Assembly: GCA_900541235.1 (NCBI GenBank)
Contig: UQIW01000014.1
Span: 10,768-74,767, forward strand
Direction: 5' to 3'
Source of the DNA: an uncultured Collinsella sp.
Lineage (GTDB): Bacteria; Actinomycetota; Coriobacteriia; Coriobacteriales; Coriobacteriaceae
DNA length: 64,000 nt
The notes beneath the pieces were generated by a model that searched no databases, was not told the origin of the DNA, and saw nothing but the letters and a program-made list of their open reading frames with translations. The translations under genes and the position numbers were made by a program. Shown piece by piece: positions 8,068 to 15,745 of this stretch. Positions within the stretch are counted from its first letter, which is position 1. Every line of letters begins with the position of its first letter.

Positions 8068-9466
8068 CCTCGCCCTCCTTCGGCTCGAACAGCGAGGCCA
8101 CGGCGGCGTTCGCCTGCGCCTTCTTGTTGTCGCTGTTGATGCGCTGGATCTGCTCGTCTGTGTAGTCGAGCATTTCGAGCATCACGTCGGAGTTGGCGAG
8201 CTTCGGCAGGCCCTGCACCTGCTTAAGCGCGGCGTCGGACAGGCTCACGATCGACGGGTAGGCCGGGGACATGAAGCGCGGGTTGAGGTTGTAGCCGGCA
8301 TCGCGCTCGGTCTCGTAGTCCGTGCCGTTCGCCACGGCGAGCGCCATGTAGGCCACGTTGCGCAAGGCGTTGCCATTCTCGCGGTTGAGGTTCTTCGCAT
8401 CGATCACGAGCGGTTCGAGCGATGCGGCGATGGCATCCGAAGAGGATGGGTTGTCGTTGCTCACGCCGAAGAAAGACACCGGAACGTTGGTGACCGCCGA
8501 CATTTGGCATGCTAGCTGGCGCAGGTACTCGGTGAGCGGGGCCATCTGCAACTGGGCCGACTGCCACACGGTCGGCGAGTCTCCGTCAATGTCTTTGGTG
8601 ATCTCGTTGACCGCGCCCATCGACGCGTCGTACTTGTTCTGCCCGTTGATCATCTTCTTGTAGGTGCCGAGCAGCCAAGTCTGCGGCAGCGTCGCGGACT
8701 CAGATGCCACTTCCATGCGGGCACGTTGGCGTATGGCGTCGTCTGTGATGCTCATGACCGAACGACTGATGCGCGAGGAGCCGAACGGTCGCTCAAGCGT
8801 GGCATCGTATGGCATGGGCTCCATGAGACAGCGACCCATGCCGTGCTCCATGTAGTCGGCCACCCAGTGGCCGCTGCCGCGCGTAAGCACCACCAGCGCG
8901 TCCTCCGTGAGCAGGTGCACGACGGTCGGCACGCGCTCGGTGTCGCCTGGCATCTTCTTCGACTCGGCCACAACGAGACCGGCCTTGATGCGCTTCTGCG
9001 CGTCGTCCCAGATCGCCGCCGCTGCGGTTGCCGGGTACGCTGAGATGATGGGCTTGCCGCCGCCGTCCGTGACAGTCCAGAAGCCGCAGCAGTGCTTCAG
9101 CTCACCGATAAGGTTCTTGCGGTAGAGCGCTTCGAGCTGGTTGTCGGCGCATATGTCGCGCAGCTGCATGGTAACGGCCTCGTCGTCGGCAGTGAAGCCG
9201 TTGAACACCGAGCGATCTGCCAGGGCGTGCACCGCTTTCTTGGGCCAATCAACGCGCGGGTTGATCTTCTTGGCGAGGGCTTTCGGCATGGCGATGCCCA
9301 GGTCTTTGACGCCGATGTGTCCGAGGTAATAGTCCTCCCGCAACATGTTGCGGGATCGGTGGGTGCGCCACGTGTCCATAAGCTCGCGCACGAGCGCCTT
9401 GTCCTCGTGTCGCAGGCCTTCCGCCGCCGCGACCTGTCCGGCCAGTTCCATGTTCACTGCTGCCAT
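8039..9466 (-). CDS. Phage portal protein
   Basis: This 475-residue protein lies between the large terminase and MuF genes and overlaps both by a few bases. It shows the SPP1-like portal order: N-terminal helical segment with NMLREDYYLGHIGVKDLGI, a clip/wing region, and a long helix carrying the phrase QLACQMSAVTNVPVSFFGVS, which resembles the conserved stem-helix region of these portals, followed by a Glu/Gln-rich C-terminus. The portal dodecamer is the DNA entry vertex and docks the terminase. Confidence 0.9.
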   Translation of the reverse strand: MAAVNMELAGQVAAAEGLRHEDKALVRELMDTWRTHRSRNMLREDYYLGHIGVKDLGIAMPKALAKKINPRVDWPKKAVHALADRSVFNGFTADDEAVTMQLRDICADNQLEALYRKNLIGELKHCCGFWTVTDGGGKPIISAYPATAAAAIWDDAQKRIKAGLVVAESKKMPGDTERVPTVVHLLTEDALVVLTRGSGHWVADYMEHGMGRCLMEPMPYDATLERPFGSSRISRSVMSITDDAIRQRARMEVASESATLPQTWLLGTYKKMINGQNKYDASMGAVNEITKDIDGDSPTVWQSAQLQMAPLTEYLRQLACQMSAVTNVPVSFFGVSNDNPSSSDAIAASLEPLVIDAKNLNRENGNALRNVAYMALAVANGTDYETERDAGYNLNPRFMSPAYPSIVSLSDAALKQVQGLPKLANSDVMLEMLDYTDEQIQRINSDNKKAQANAAVASLFEPKEGEDGGDTSQPA

Positions 9467-10890
9467 CAGAAGCTTGCCTCCTGTTTACGTCTCGGGTCTC
9501 TCTTGGTTGTCCTCGCCGCCCATAGGGCCAGCGATGCGCTCTCGATCGGCGCTGATGAAGAGTCGGGGCCGTCACCGAAGCCCCAGCCGTCGCGCCCTAC
9601 GTCGCGCTTGATCGACTTCGTTGCGGAATCGTCCAACGCGGGCGACTCGATGTGGCTCGTCGTCCTGGCATTAACCTCGTCGGCCAGCATCGTCGCAGCA
9701 GCCTGAACGATCGCGGTGCTGCCCATGACGATCGCCGACTTCGGCATCCTGCCGTCAAGAAGCCGCTGCTTCAGCGCGTCCGCTCCGCTCTTTCCGTCGA
9801 TGCAGACGCACGCGATCTCCTCGCGGTTGCGCAGCAGCATGTCGGATATGCCGACAGTGCCGCCCTCAGCGCCCATGAGGTCGTAAAGCTCGACGTAGGA
9901 GCCGGCACCGCGCTCCGCCTTCGCCCAGGACACGGCAACGCGCGACCCGTCGGGCGAGAACTTCACGCCGAACGCGAGCTTGCCTCCCTGCATCGGCCCC
10001 GCCACCTCGCACGCCTTCCACTTGGCGCTCGAAAGCGCGTATGAGTCGGCTCCGCCGATTGGGCTCCACCAGCCAAGGCGCTCACGCGCGAAGACGTCGG
10101 GCTGCATCTGCTCGGACTCGCCGCGTACGGCCTCTATGTCGAGGATCGTGCCGAGAGACGGGTTGTACTCGAACCATCGCGACTCGTCGTGCACGTCGCC
10201 GATCTCTGTAGCGCTCCACTCGATCCATCCCATCTCAGACCTGCCGTTGTGAACGTCCTCGTGGAGGTCGCGGAACACCGTGCCCACGTTGTCGGGGGCT
10301 GGCGGCGTGCCCAGGTAGATCGTCTGCGGGTTGTGCTTCGACCCTGCCGATATGGCGGGCAGCGAAGCCGCCTGCTGCTTGTCAGTAAGCTCCTGCGCCT
10401 CGTCGTAGATAAGCACGTCGTAGGTCTTGCCTCGCGCCAGCGAGTCGGTGCGCGTGGTGAAGCGGATAAGACCGCCGTTCTTGAGTTTGATGGCCTGCTG
10501 GCCGTTGGTCTTGCGCACGGCGAGCAGCAGGTCGTTAAGCTCAGGCTCGTCCTCGTCCTCGAATGGCCTTGAAAGCTCCTGGAACATCTGGTCTGAGGTG
10601 TCGCCGTGCTGGCATGTGTACAGAATCTTCTCGCCGTTGAGGGCGCCATGGAAGCAGCGGGCGCGAACGTCCCAGCTCTTGCCATTTTGTCGCGGGATGG
10701 ATATGCCGATCGAGCGCAGCAGGTACTTGTCGCGTCCGTCGCGGGCGAGCATGGCATCGAGCAGATGTGGCTGCCACGGCAGCGGGTCGCCGAAGTACGC
10801 GGATGCCAGTTCTGCCGCCATGGGGCCGTCTCCGTCGAGCCTTTCTGGGATGTTCGCCTCGTATGTCGGGGTCTGCCTCGCCTGCATCAC
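9466..10890 (-). CDS. Terminase large subunit
   Basis: The 474-residue protein has the ATPase motor motifs of large terminases: a Walker A-like SIPRQNGKS near residue 66, Walker B VLIYDEAQEL near residue 160, the coupling phrase YLGTPPAP, and a C-terminal RNase H-like nuclease region (CIDGKSGADALKQ). It packages DNA with the small subunit encoded just upstream, overlapping by four bases. Length is normal for Gram-positive siphophages. Confidence 0.92.
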   Translation of the reverse strand: MMQARQTPTYEANIPERLDGDGPMAAELASAYFGDPLPWQPHLLDAMLARDGRDKYLLRSIGISIPRQNGKSWDVRARCFHGALNGEKILYTCQHGDTSDQMFQELSRPFEDEDEPELNDLLLAVRKTNGQQAIKLKNGGLIRFTTRTDSLARGKTYDVLIYDEAQELTDKQQAASLPAISAGSKHNPQTIYLGTPPAPDNVGTVFRDLHEDVHNGRSEMGWIEWSATEIGDVHDESRWFEYNPSLGTILDIEAVRGESEQMQPDVFARERLGWWSPIGGADSYALSSAKWKACEVAGPMQGGKLAFGVKFSPDGSRVAVSWAKAERGAGSYVELYDLMGAEGGTVGISDMLLRNREEIACVCIDGKSGADALKQRLLDGRMPKSAIVMGSTAIVQAAATMLADEVNARTTSHIESPALDDSATKSIKRDVGRDGWGFGDGPDSSSAPIESASLALWAARTTKRDPRRKQEASF

Positions 10891-11330
10891 GCGCCTGCCG
10901 CCTTGGCACGCGTCTCGCGGTCGTCGAACATGAGCGTGAGCAGCTTGCCGTGGGCGCTCGCGGGTCGCGCCTGCTGCACCGTGACGTTGCGGGCCGACTT
11001 GGACAGGCCGAGCTGGTCTGACAGCGCCCTGATTTCGGTGCTGGCTTCCTTCAGAACGGTCAGCGCCGGATTCTTGCGCATCATCTTGAGCCGCTTGCCG
11101 CCCTTGCCCCTGATCGGCTTGTATGCGGTGGCGTCGAGTATTTCGATCTCGTTGTTACCGAGGGCCATGGCCTCGCGTGCCTGGTTCGCCACGGCGTGCC
11201 AGTAGCAGAGCAGCGCCAACGTCGGCGCATCCTCCTGCGCGAACGTGCGCCTCGCGGTCAGCTGCTCCCAGATGGCGGCTTGCACGGGGTCGCTAGCCAC
11301 TTCCTGCGGCATCTCGATGTTCTCGGCCAT
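10887..11330 (-). CDS. Terminase small subunit (P27-like)
   Basis: The gene encodes 147 residues, largely helical, with the P27-like pattern: a central helix around CYWHAVANQAREAMALG, then KNPALTVLKEASTEIRALSDQLGLS near the C-terminus (the N-P-x-L-x-x-L-x-x-A-x-x-x-I-R-x-x-x-x-x-L-G-L-S signature). It would bind cos/pac DNA. It is the first gene of the late operon, preceded by a terminator-containing gap. Confidence 0.88.
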   Translation of the reverse strand: MAENIEMPQEVASDPVQAAIWEQLTARRTFAQEDAPTLALLCYWHAVANQAREAMALGNNEIEILDATAYKPIRGKGGKRLKMMRKNPALTVLKEASTEIRALSDQLGLSKSARNVTVQQARPASAHGKLLTLMFDDRETRAKAAGA

Positions 11331-11490
11331 GATTCCCTCCTTCTTCGCGGGGAATCGTAATGGCGGCGTGAGATAGCGAAATCGTTCGGAACGGGCGGGG
11401 GGAAATCGGCCCTAGGCGGCTGGGGTGGCCTTCTGACCCGGGGGAGGGGCGACCGCCCCGCCTCTTTTCGGCGGCTTCGGCGCTCGGAGC

Positions 11491-11527
11491 CAAAAGAAAG
11501 GGCGCGACCGCCGAAACGACCGCGCCC
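11491..11527 (-). terminator. Rho-independent terminator between early and late regions
   Basis: GGGCGCG at 11500-11506 pairs with CGCGCCC at 11521-11527, and on the minus strand the stem is followed by a T-rich run (TTTCTTTT). It stands downstream of the HNH gene and would stop early-region transcripts before the terminase operon. The rest of the gap, 11331-11490, is GC-rich; the late promoter probably lies here, but I cannot point to clear -35/-10 boxes. Confidence 0.65.
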
Positions 11528-11553
11528 CTATTGGTGCATTGCTATGTTTTGCG

Positions 11554-11844
11554 CTAGAACAGCCGCGTGCGGCGTATCTGGTACTGCTTGGCGTCTCCCG
11601 GCATCCTGTTGCCGCGCCGCTGGTTGCAGATCCTGTGGGCGGCGTCCACGTTGGAGTAGTCCAGCGGGTTGCCTCCCCTCGATACGGGCAGCAGCTCGTC
11701 CACCTCGAAGCTCCACGGGTCGCCGCTCGGCAGGCTGTAGTCGATCGGCTGACCGCATATGTGGCACGGCCTGCCCTCGGCTCTCAGCCTTGCCCTCAGC
11801 TTGCGCCGCGCGTTGCCGTTGCGGTTGCGCGGGTTGCCGCTCAT
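11554..11844 (-). CDS. HNH endonuclease (packaging-associated)
   Basis: This 96-residue protein starts at ATG 11844 (MSGNPRNRNGNARRKLRAR), overlapping the stop of the preceding small gene. It contains C-H-I-C for zinc, then FEVDELLPVSRGGNPLDYSN and AAHRICNQRRGNRM, the HNH core with Glu where many relatives have the first His (VDH). HNH proteins beside terminase genes help cleave concatemeric DNA during packaging in many siphophages. The V-D-E-[IL] variant occurs in other actinobacterial phage HNH proteins, so it is not evidence of inactivity. Confidence 0.85.
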   Translation of the reverse strand: MSGNPRNRNGNARRKLRARLRAEGRPCHICGQPIDYSLPSGDPWSFEVDELLPVSRGGNPLDYSNVDAAHRICNQRRGNRMPGDAKQYQIRRTRLF

Positions 11845-11957
11845 GCCAGCAACCCGGAGATTCCCGAGATCGCCCACGCGATGCCGTAGCATGCGAGCGC
11901 GATGAAGAAGATTCCGATGGCGGCGCCGAGAACCTTGCCGATAAGTTCGTTAATCAT
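11841..11957 (-). CDS. Small one-helix membrane protein
   Basis: A 38-residue frame (starting MINELIGKVLGAAIGIFFIA) has a GGAGG ribosome site six bases upstream and is coupled to the HNH gene by an ATGA overlap. It is nearly all one hydrophobic helix. Such proteins may be membrane regulators or lysis-related, but nothing in the sequence decides this. No family is recognised. Confidence 0.6.
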   Translation of the reverse strand: MINELIGKVLGAAIGIFFIALACYGIAWAISGISGLLA

Positions 11958-11958
11958 A

Positions 11959-12075
11959 TCATCCTCCAATGATCATGCGGGCCAGCGATACCGCCGCCCA
12001 CAGCGTCAATCCGTCTATTAGCAGGGATGCCGCTATCACGAGCAGACATCCCCGGTTGCATCCCGGGCGGCTCAT
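11959..12075 (-). CDS. Small one-helix membrane protein
   Basis: From ATG 12075 a 38-residue peptide reads MSRPGCNRGCLLVIAASLLI followed by more hydrophobic sequence to IIGG. Its start overlaps the stop of the 75-residue gene upstream by four bases, which supports translation. It has one membrane helix with a positively charged Cys-containing N-terminus. A longer in-frame start at 12198 is less likely because it overlaps that gene over 120 bases. Confidence 0.6.
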   Translation of the reverse strand: MSRPGCNRGCLLVIAASLLIDGLTLWAAVSLARMIIGG

Positions 12076-12299
12076 TCGTCCTCCCACCTTATCGTTCCGT
12101 CGTCGTATTCGGCCCGCAGCCAGTCCAGGTACTCGCCCCACGAGGCGAAGTCCCGCACCCGGCGCGATGCGAACGCGCACGTGGTGAAGGGGTTGCACTC
12201 GCTCACCGCGATGCTGAACCGCCGTCCGTCGCGCAGCATGCGCACCTCCATGCGCATCGCGGCCTCGGGCGAACCGAAGTACCGCTCCCAGTTGGTCAA
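12072..12299 (-). CDS. Phage protein of unknown function (75 aa)
   Basis: This small soluble acidic protein (starts MTNWERYFGSPEAAMRMEV; ends DDGTIRWEDE) has an alternating Trp/Glu pattern and two central Cys residues. It is coupled to the membrane peptide downstream. I do not recognise a family. It belongs to the block of small early genes between replication and packaging. Confidence 0.65.
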   Translation of the reverse strand: MTNWERYFGSPEAAMRMEVRMLRDGRRFSIAVSECNPFTTCAFASRRVRDFASWGEYLDWLRAEYDDGTIRWEDE

Positions 12300-12310
12300 T
12301 CGTCCACCTC

Positions 12311-12439
12311 CTACCCGCAGGCGAGCAGGGCCAGAACCACCAGCCCCGCCGCCAGCGTTCTGATTACATAAAGCTCAAGGGCCACAACCGCGACAAGCAG
12401 CGCGGCGCATGATGCCGCTATCCATCGAACCGTTTGCAC
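12311..12439 (-). CDS. Small one-helix membrane protein (GTG start)
   Basis: A GTG at 12439 is preceded by GGAGGACTG, giving 42 residues (MQTVRWIAASCAALLVAVVA, then a second hydrophobic run ending LALLACG). The start lies inside the end of the upstream Cys-rich gene. Two closely spaced hydrophobic segments could form one long or two short helices. This is the third tiny membrane protein in half a kilobase. Function is unknown. Confidence 0.5.
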   Translation of the reverse strand: MQTVRWIAASCAALLVAVVALELYVIRTLAAGLVVLALLACG

Positions 12440-12714
12440 CAGTCCTCCTGCATGTCCTTGTAGTGTTCGACGATCCAGTCTCGCGCCCACTTCGCAGCCT
12501 CCCATGCCGCCATCGGCTCCTTCGCCTCCTGAGCGCTGAAAGCCTCCTCGAACTCAAGCTCGCAGATGCCGTAGTCGCAGCATCCCTCTATGCAGTGTGC
12601 GCAATCTCCGCAAGCCGGCTCGTCCACCTGGTTCCACGGCGCGTTCGGGTCTCCATCGAAGCAGCCGGGCGGCAGGTTCCACCCGCTGCCCGGCTCGTAG
12701 TAGGCCATGCTCAC
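12418..12714 (-). CDS. Cys-rich phage protein of unknown function
   Basis: The 98-residue protein carries a compact cysteine cluster, C-G-D-C-A-H-C-I-E-G-C-C-D-Y-G-I-C, that could bind zinc or an iron-sulphur centre. It is followed by a Glu/Ala/Trp-rich helical C-terminus. It overlaps the DUF4406-like gene upstream by four bases. No family is recognised; the cluster pattern resembles short metal-binding segments of phage accessory proteins. Confidence 0.65.
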   Translation of the reverse strand: MSMAYYEPGSGWNLPPGCFDGDPNAPWNQVDEPACGDCAHCIEGCCDYGICELEFEEAFSAQEAKEPMAAWEAAKWARDWIVEHYKDMQEDWCKRFDG

Positions 12715-13043
12715 GAGGCATCACCACGGCACGGTAGGTCGTACCCGATGATCTCAAGGTCGTAGGCCACAGCTGCGGCGCGCTCGACCTTGCAGCCCCG
12801 TGCGTTCTCCCAGCCATCGCATAGGTGCACAGCGTCGCACTCGGCCATCTTGCCAAGGCTTTGGCTCAGGTAGTACAGCGGCACGTTCATCACCTTGGGC
12901 GGCACCGCGAGGCCGTCCTTGAAGTACGTGTCCACGACCTCGTATCCGCGCCGCTCAAGCTCTGCGACCGCCTTCGCGCGGGCCTCAAGTATCTGCTCCT
13001 CGCCAAGCCCGTTCATGGGCTGGACGATCATCACCTTCTTCAT
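12711..13043 (-). CDS. DUF4406 / nucleoside deoxyribosyltransferase-like protein
   Basis: The 110-residue product begins MKKVMIVQPMNGLGEEQILEA and has a Rossmann-like pattern: an opening strand with Q-P-M, a helix, then YLSQSLGKMAECDAVHLCDGW with the A-x-C-D-A-V motif. This is the DUF4406 family, small relatives of nucleoside 2-deoxyribosyltransferases common in phages. The true substrate is unknown. It may act on nucleotides, but a binding-only role is possible. Confidence 0.8.
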   Translation of the reverse strand: MKKVMIVQPMNGLGEEQILEARAKAVAELERRGYEVVDTYFKDGLAVPPKVMNVPLYYLSQSLGKMAECDAVHLCDGWENARGCKVERAAAVAYDLEIIGYDLPCRGDAS

Positions 13044-13216
13044 TTCTGCTCCTCTCGCACGTTGCTATAGTCGATTTCGTCGCGGCACTTTTCGCAGACC
13101 TCGCCGACACGCTTCTTGTTGTCCTTCCAAAATTCGCGCGGGTAGCACGTGAAAAACGGGTTGCAGTGCGTTTTGCCGCACCTCGCGCACGTCCATTTAT
13201 ACGGGTCGCAGCTCAT
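13040..13216 (-). CDS. Small zinc-ribbon protein
   Basis: A 58-residue frame from ATG 13216 (MSCDPYKWTCARCGKTHCNP) holds two Cys pairs, C-A-R-C and C-E-K-C about 27 residues apart, a classic small zinc ribbon. Its stop overlaps the start of the next gene (TGA within ATGA), and its own start overlaps the stop of the methyltransferase region. Such proteins usually bind nucleic acid or a partner protein; the role here is unknown. Confidence 0.7.
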   Translation of the reverse strand: MSCDPYKWTCARCGKTHCNPFFTCYPREFWKDNKKRVGEVCEKCRDEIDYSNVREEQK

Positions 13217-14364
13217 GCGATCTCACCCGCCTCGGCCATGGCGATCCTCTCGCCGATCCACCGCATCACGGGGACGGCCATGCTGTTGCCGATCGCCTTG
13301 TAGCGCGGGCCGTCCGGGCACTCGTCTGCGGGCTTGCCGCGATAGGGTATCTTCGTCCAATCGTCAGGGAAGCCTTGCAGCCGCTCGCACTCGCGCGGCG
13401 TGAGCCTTCGCACAACCATGCCTTCTCCTTCCTCGCTGAAAAGCGTCTGAGTGTTGCTGGTGGAGAGGGTGAGCGACACTTCGTCGCTCACCAGCGCTCC
13501 TTTGCCCCCGCCCGCGCATCCGCAGCGGACGAGCAGCGTGCAGGCGCTCACAGGCACACCGACGGCGCGTCGCCGCCAACCTTGAGCGTGCCAACCATGT
13601 CGTATCCGATCGCCGTGTTGGCGTTGAGGTCGGCCATCGTTATCGGCTCGTCGATGGGGTACACGGCCGGGTTGTGCCAATCGGCGGTGAGCGTGGGGGA
13701 CTGCTCCGGTTCCGCGCCTACTCCTCCCGCGCCTGCTCCCTGGTGGTACTTGAAGCCTGCGCTACGAGGGCTTCTTCCAGCCTCTTCGGCAAGGCTCGCC
13801 CTCTTTTCCGCGCTCGATTCAAGATCCCCTCGCATGCTCTCCGGCTCAATGAGTACGCCGACGGGGGGGGCAGGCTCCAAGATGTCCGACAAGAAAGAGA
13901 CGGCGGCGTCTTTGGGCCACTCCGAAGAACTGCGCATCGAGTACGCGCCACGCCAGACCGTACCCGAGCTTGTCCATTTCGGACAGGAGCTGTCGGAAAG
14001 CCTCCCCATTCTCGCTTGAGAGCGCTCCCGGGACGTTTTCCCAAAGAAACCATCGAGGACGTATCTCACGTACCGCTCGAATGTACTCGAACATGAGTCC
14101 TGACTCACCTTGCAACCCCTCCCGTTTGCCCGCGATCGAGAAGGACTGGCACGGGCTGCCGCCCACCACCAGATCCACCTTGTTGCGGTATTTCTTCCAA
14201 TTGGCCTTTGTCACGTCGCCGACGTTCGGTACCTCGGGGTACCGCTCGGCAAGCACGGCGCTGGGGAACTCGTCGAACTCGGCGAAGCACACAGGCTCCC
14301 AGCCCAGCGGCTCCCATGCCACGGTTGCGGCCTCTATGCCGCTGAAAAGCGAGACGTACTTCAT
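13213..14364 (-). pseudogene. Phage C5-cytosine DNA methyltransferase, interrupted by two frameshifts
   Basis: Three frames together make a full Dcm-type enzyme. Residues 1-170 from ATG 14364 carry motif I (FSGIEAATVAWEP), the catalytic PCQ in GGSPCQSFSIAG, ENVPGAL and QRRRRLFLVGHLG. At a run of eight C (plus-strand G8, 13863-13870) the frame is lost. The target-recognition part continues in another frame (VGVLIEPESMRGD) until a stop at 13548, and the last part (motif IX/X, YKAIGNSMAVPVMRWIGERI) is in a third frame to 13213. A one-base deletion at the C-run and a one-base insertion near 13550 would restore one frame of about 380 residues. It may be decayed, sequence error, or switchable at the first site. 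A working enzyme would protect phage DNA from restriction. Confidence 0.85.
13863..13870. repeat. Homopolymer of eight G/C in the methyltransferase gene
   Basis: A run of eight G on the plus strand (eight C in the coding strand) sits exactly where the methyltransferase frame breaks. Seven or ten C would join the catalytic part to the target-recognition part. Such tracts vary in length by slippage and also cause sequencing errors. Confidence 0.8.
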
Positions 14365-14681
14365 TGGTGCGCCCCCAATGCCTGCTCGACGAGCATGAAG
14401 AAGCGTCGCTCGGCGTTGTTCGACGGGTTGCGCTTGCGCATGTCGGCAATCTTCAGCAGCTCGTCTTCCTCGTAATAGGTGGCGTCCCAATCGACCTCGG
14501 GCCAGTCGTAGCAGGAGCAGTGCCAGCCCTCCAGCAAGATGTAGCCTTTGTCGTAATAGTCGTCGCTTCCATCGCCGGCGTAGATCAACATGTAGCGCTC
14601 TTCGCTGTAATCAGGCTCGCTTTGCGCCGCGCAGATGATGCGCCACGGCTCGATAGTTTTCGGCGCCTCGATGGTCTTCAT
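14361..14681 (-). CDS. Phage protein of unknown function (106 aa)
   Basis: A soluble acidic protein begins MKTIEAPKTIEPWRIICAAQ. It has an unusually Tyr/Asp-rich centre (GDGSDDYYDKGYILLEG, then W-H-C-S-C-Y-D-W-P) and ends in a helical basic segment. Its end overlaps the methyltransferase start by four bases, so the two are probably co-translated. It may be a methyltransferase partner or an unrelated early gene; the sequence does not decide. Confidence 0.65.
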   Translation of the reverse strand: MKTIEAPKTIEPWRIICAAQSEPDYSEERYMLIYAGDGSDDYYDKGYILLEGWHCSCYDWPEVDWDATYYEEDELLKIADMRKRNPSNNAERRFFMLVEQALGAHQ

Positions 14682-14926
14682 GACTCGTCACCGTCCTCGG
14701 CCTTCTGCGGTTTCTGCTCGAATCGACACCACCTGGTTCCGCGCACGTCTATTGCAACGAAATTGTCGTAGCGCTCGCAGCACGTGCGCTCCACGTGGTC
14801 GAGGTATGCCCCGCTGTCGCACAAGATTGTCACGCTGTTGAGGACCTTGAAGCACGAGTGCACGCATTGGGTGCACGGCGGTGTCTTGGCCTTCCTAATC
14901 TCCCTGATCGGGTTTTTGAGCTTCAT
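14678..14926 (-). CDS. Cys-rich phage protein of unknown function (82 aa)
   Basis: The protein begins MKLKNPIREIRKAKTPPCTQ and holds six cysteines, with C-T-Q-C early and C-C-E-R centrally, so it may bind a metal. It overlaps both neighbours by a few bases, in the same minus-strand polycistron. No family is recognised. Confidence 0.6.
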   Translation of the reverse strand: MKLKNPIREIRKAKTPPCTQCVHSCFKVLNSVTILCDSGAYLDHVERTCCERYDNFVAIDVRGTRWCRFEQKPQKAEDGDES

Positions 14927-15182
14927 CGTAGGCGCCTCGTTCCTCTTCGCTTGCTAATCGGTAGCTGTTCCGTCCCATGCATCCCGCCGCCTCGATGACG
15001 ACGGCCCTCTCGAAGCACTCGTCGCAGAGGTCAATCGTCTCTTCTTTAACGTAGGGAGTGCACGGCCTTCCTTCGTTCTGCTCGGTCGTCCACCTCACGG
15101 GGAGGGTGATGGAATGGGCTCGTTCGATCTCTCTTCCGCACACGTCGCACTTGAACGTGTCGGGATGCTTAATCGTCGCCAT
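14895..15182 (-). CDS. Small zinc-ribbon phage protein (95 aa)
   Basis: ATG at 15182 gives MATIKHPDTFKCDVCGREIE. C-D-V-C and C-D-E-C about 45 residues apart form a probable zinc ribbon, followed by a charged C-terminus. A longer frame to 15296 is open but lacks recognisable sequence and would overlap the upstream gene over 120 bases. It is likely a nucleic-acid or protein adaptor of the early region. Confidence 0.65.
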   Translation of the reverse strand: MATIKHPDTFKCDVCGREIERAHSITLPVRWTTEQNEGRPCTPYVKEETIDLCDECFERAVVIEAAGCMGRNSYRLASEEERGAYDEAQKPDQGD

Positions 15183-15522
15183 CGGAACCTCCGCAGGCGA
15201 TGATGATCCCCGCCGTGATGGTCTGCACCATGTAGGCCAGCTCCTCGGCGGCGGGCGTGTCCTCCCCGATGCTGGCAAGCATGTCACACGCCGCATGCGT
15301 CGCCTCGTGGGCGGCGAGCGCGTACAGGTCCGGGGCCTTCACCTTGCGGCTGATCCACACCACGCATCCCTTGCCCGGAATGCAGCTGGTGAGACCGTCC
15401 TTGCCCTTGGTGTCTCCCGGCTCTTCGCCCATCCTGCGCACAGCCTCTCGGTACTCGCGCTTGCTGGTGGTGACCCAAAGCGGGTTGAACGGCATGATCA
15501 GCGGCTCAATCTCGGTAGCCAT
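15169..15522 (-). CDS. HExxH-containing phage protein, metallopeptidase-like
   Basis: The 117-residue protein from ATG 15522 contains A-A-H-E-A-T-H-A-A-C near residue 80, a zinc-binding HExxH motif followed by helix, and a later acidic stretch AAEELAYMVQTI that could supply the third ligand (E-E-x-x-A-Y, as in ImmA/SprT-like minimal gluzincins). The protein is smaller than typical secreted proteases and has no signal peptide. A role in cleaving a regulator would be speculation; the motif itself is clear. Confidence 0.65.
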   Translation of the reverse strand: MATEIEPLIMPFNPLWVTTSKREYREAVRRMGEEPGDTKGKDGLTSCIPGKGCVVWISRKVKAPDLYALAAHEATHAACDMLASIGEDTPAAEELAYMVQTITAGIIIACGGSDGDD

Positions 15523-15745
15523 CGCGTTCCTCCTCACCGCCCACCTCCACACACCTGGGGAACCGGCCCCGCAGGTCGAGCACGGTCCCGTCTTCCAGCA
15601 GCGCGAAGCACTGGTAGCTGTCGTCGGTCAGCGACTCGACGATCGAAAGCGCCTCGGCCTCGTCGTCGGTCTTTGCGAGCAGGATGCCCTGGCGGTAGGC
15701 GCTCGCGTAGCTCTGGCAAAGCGAGCGCTCGTAAATGCGTATCAT
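15506..15745 (-). CDS. Phage protein of unknown function (79 aa)
   Basis: The frame from ATG 15745 (MIRIYERSLCQSYASAYRQG) encodes a small alpha/beta protein with an Asp/Glu-rich centre and the phrase YQCFALLEDGTVLDLRGRFP. It overlaps both adjacent genes. No known family is visible. Confidence 0.6.
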   Translation of the reverse strand: MIRIYERSLCQSYASAYRQGILLAKTDDEAEALSIVESLTDDSYQCFALLEDGTVLDLRGRFPRCVEVGGEEERDGYRD

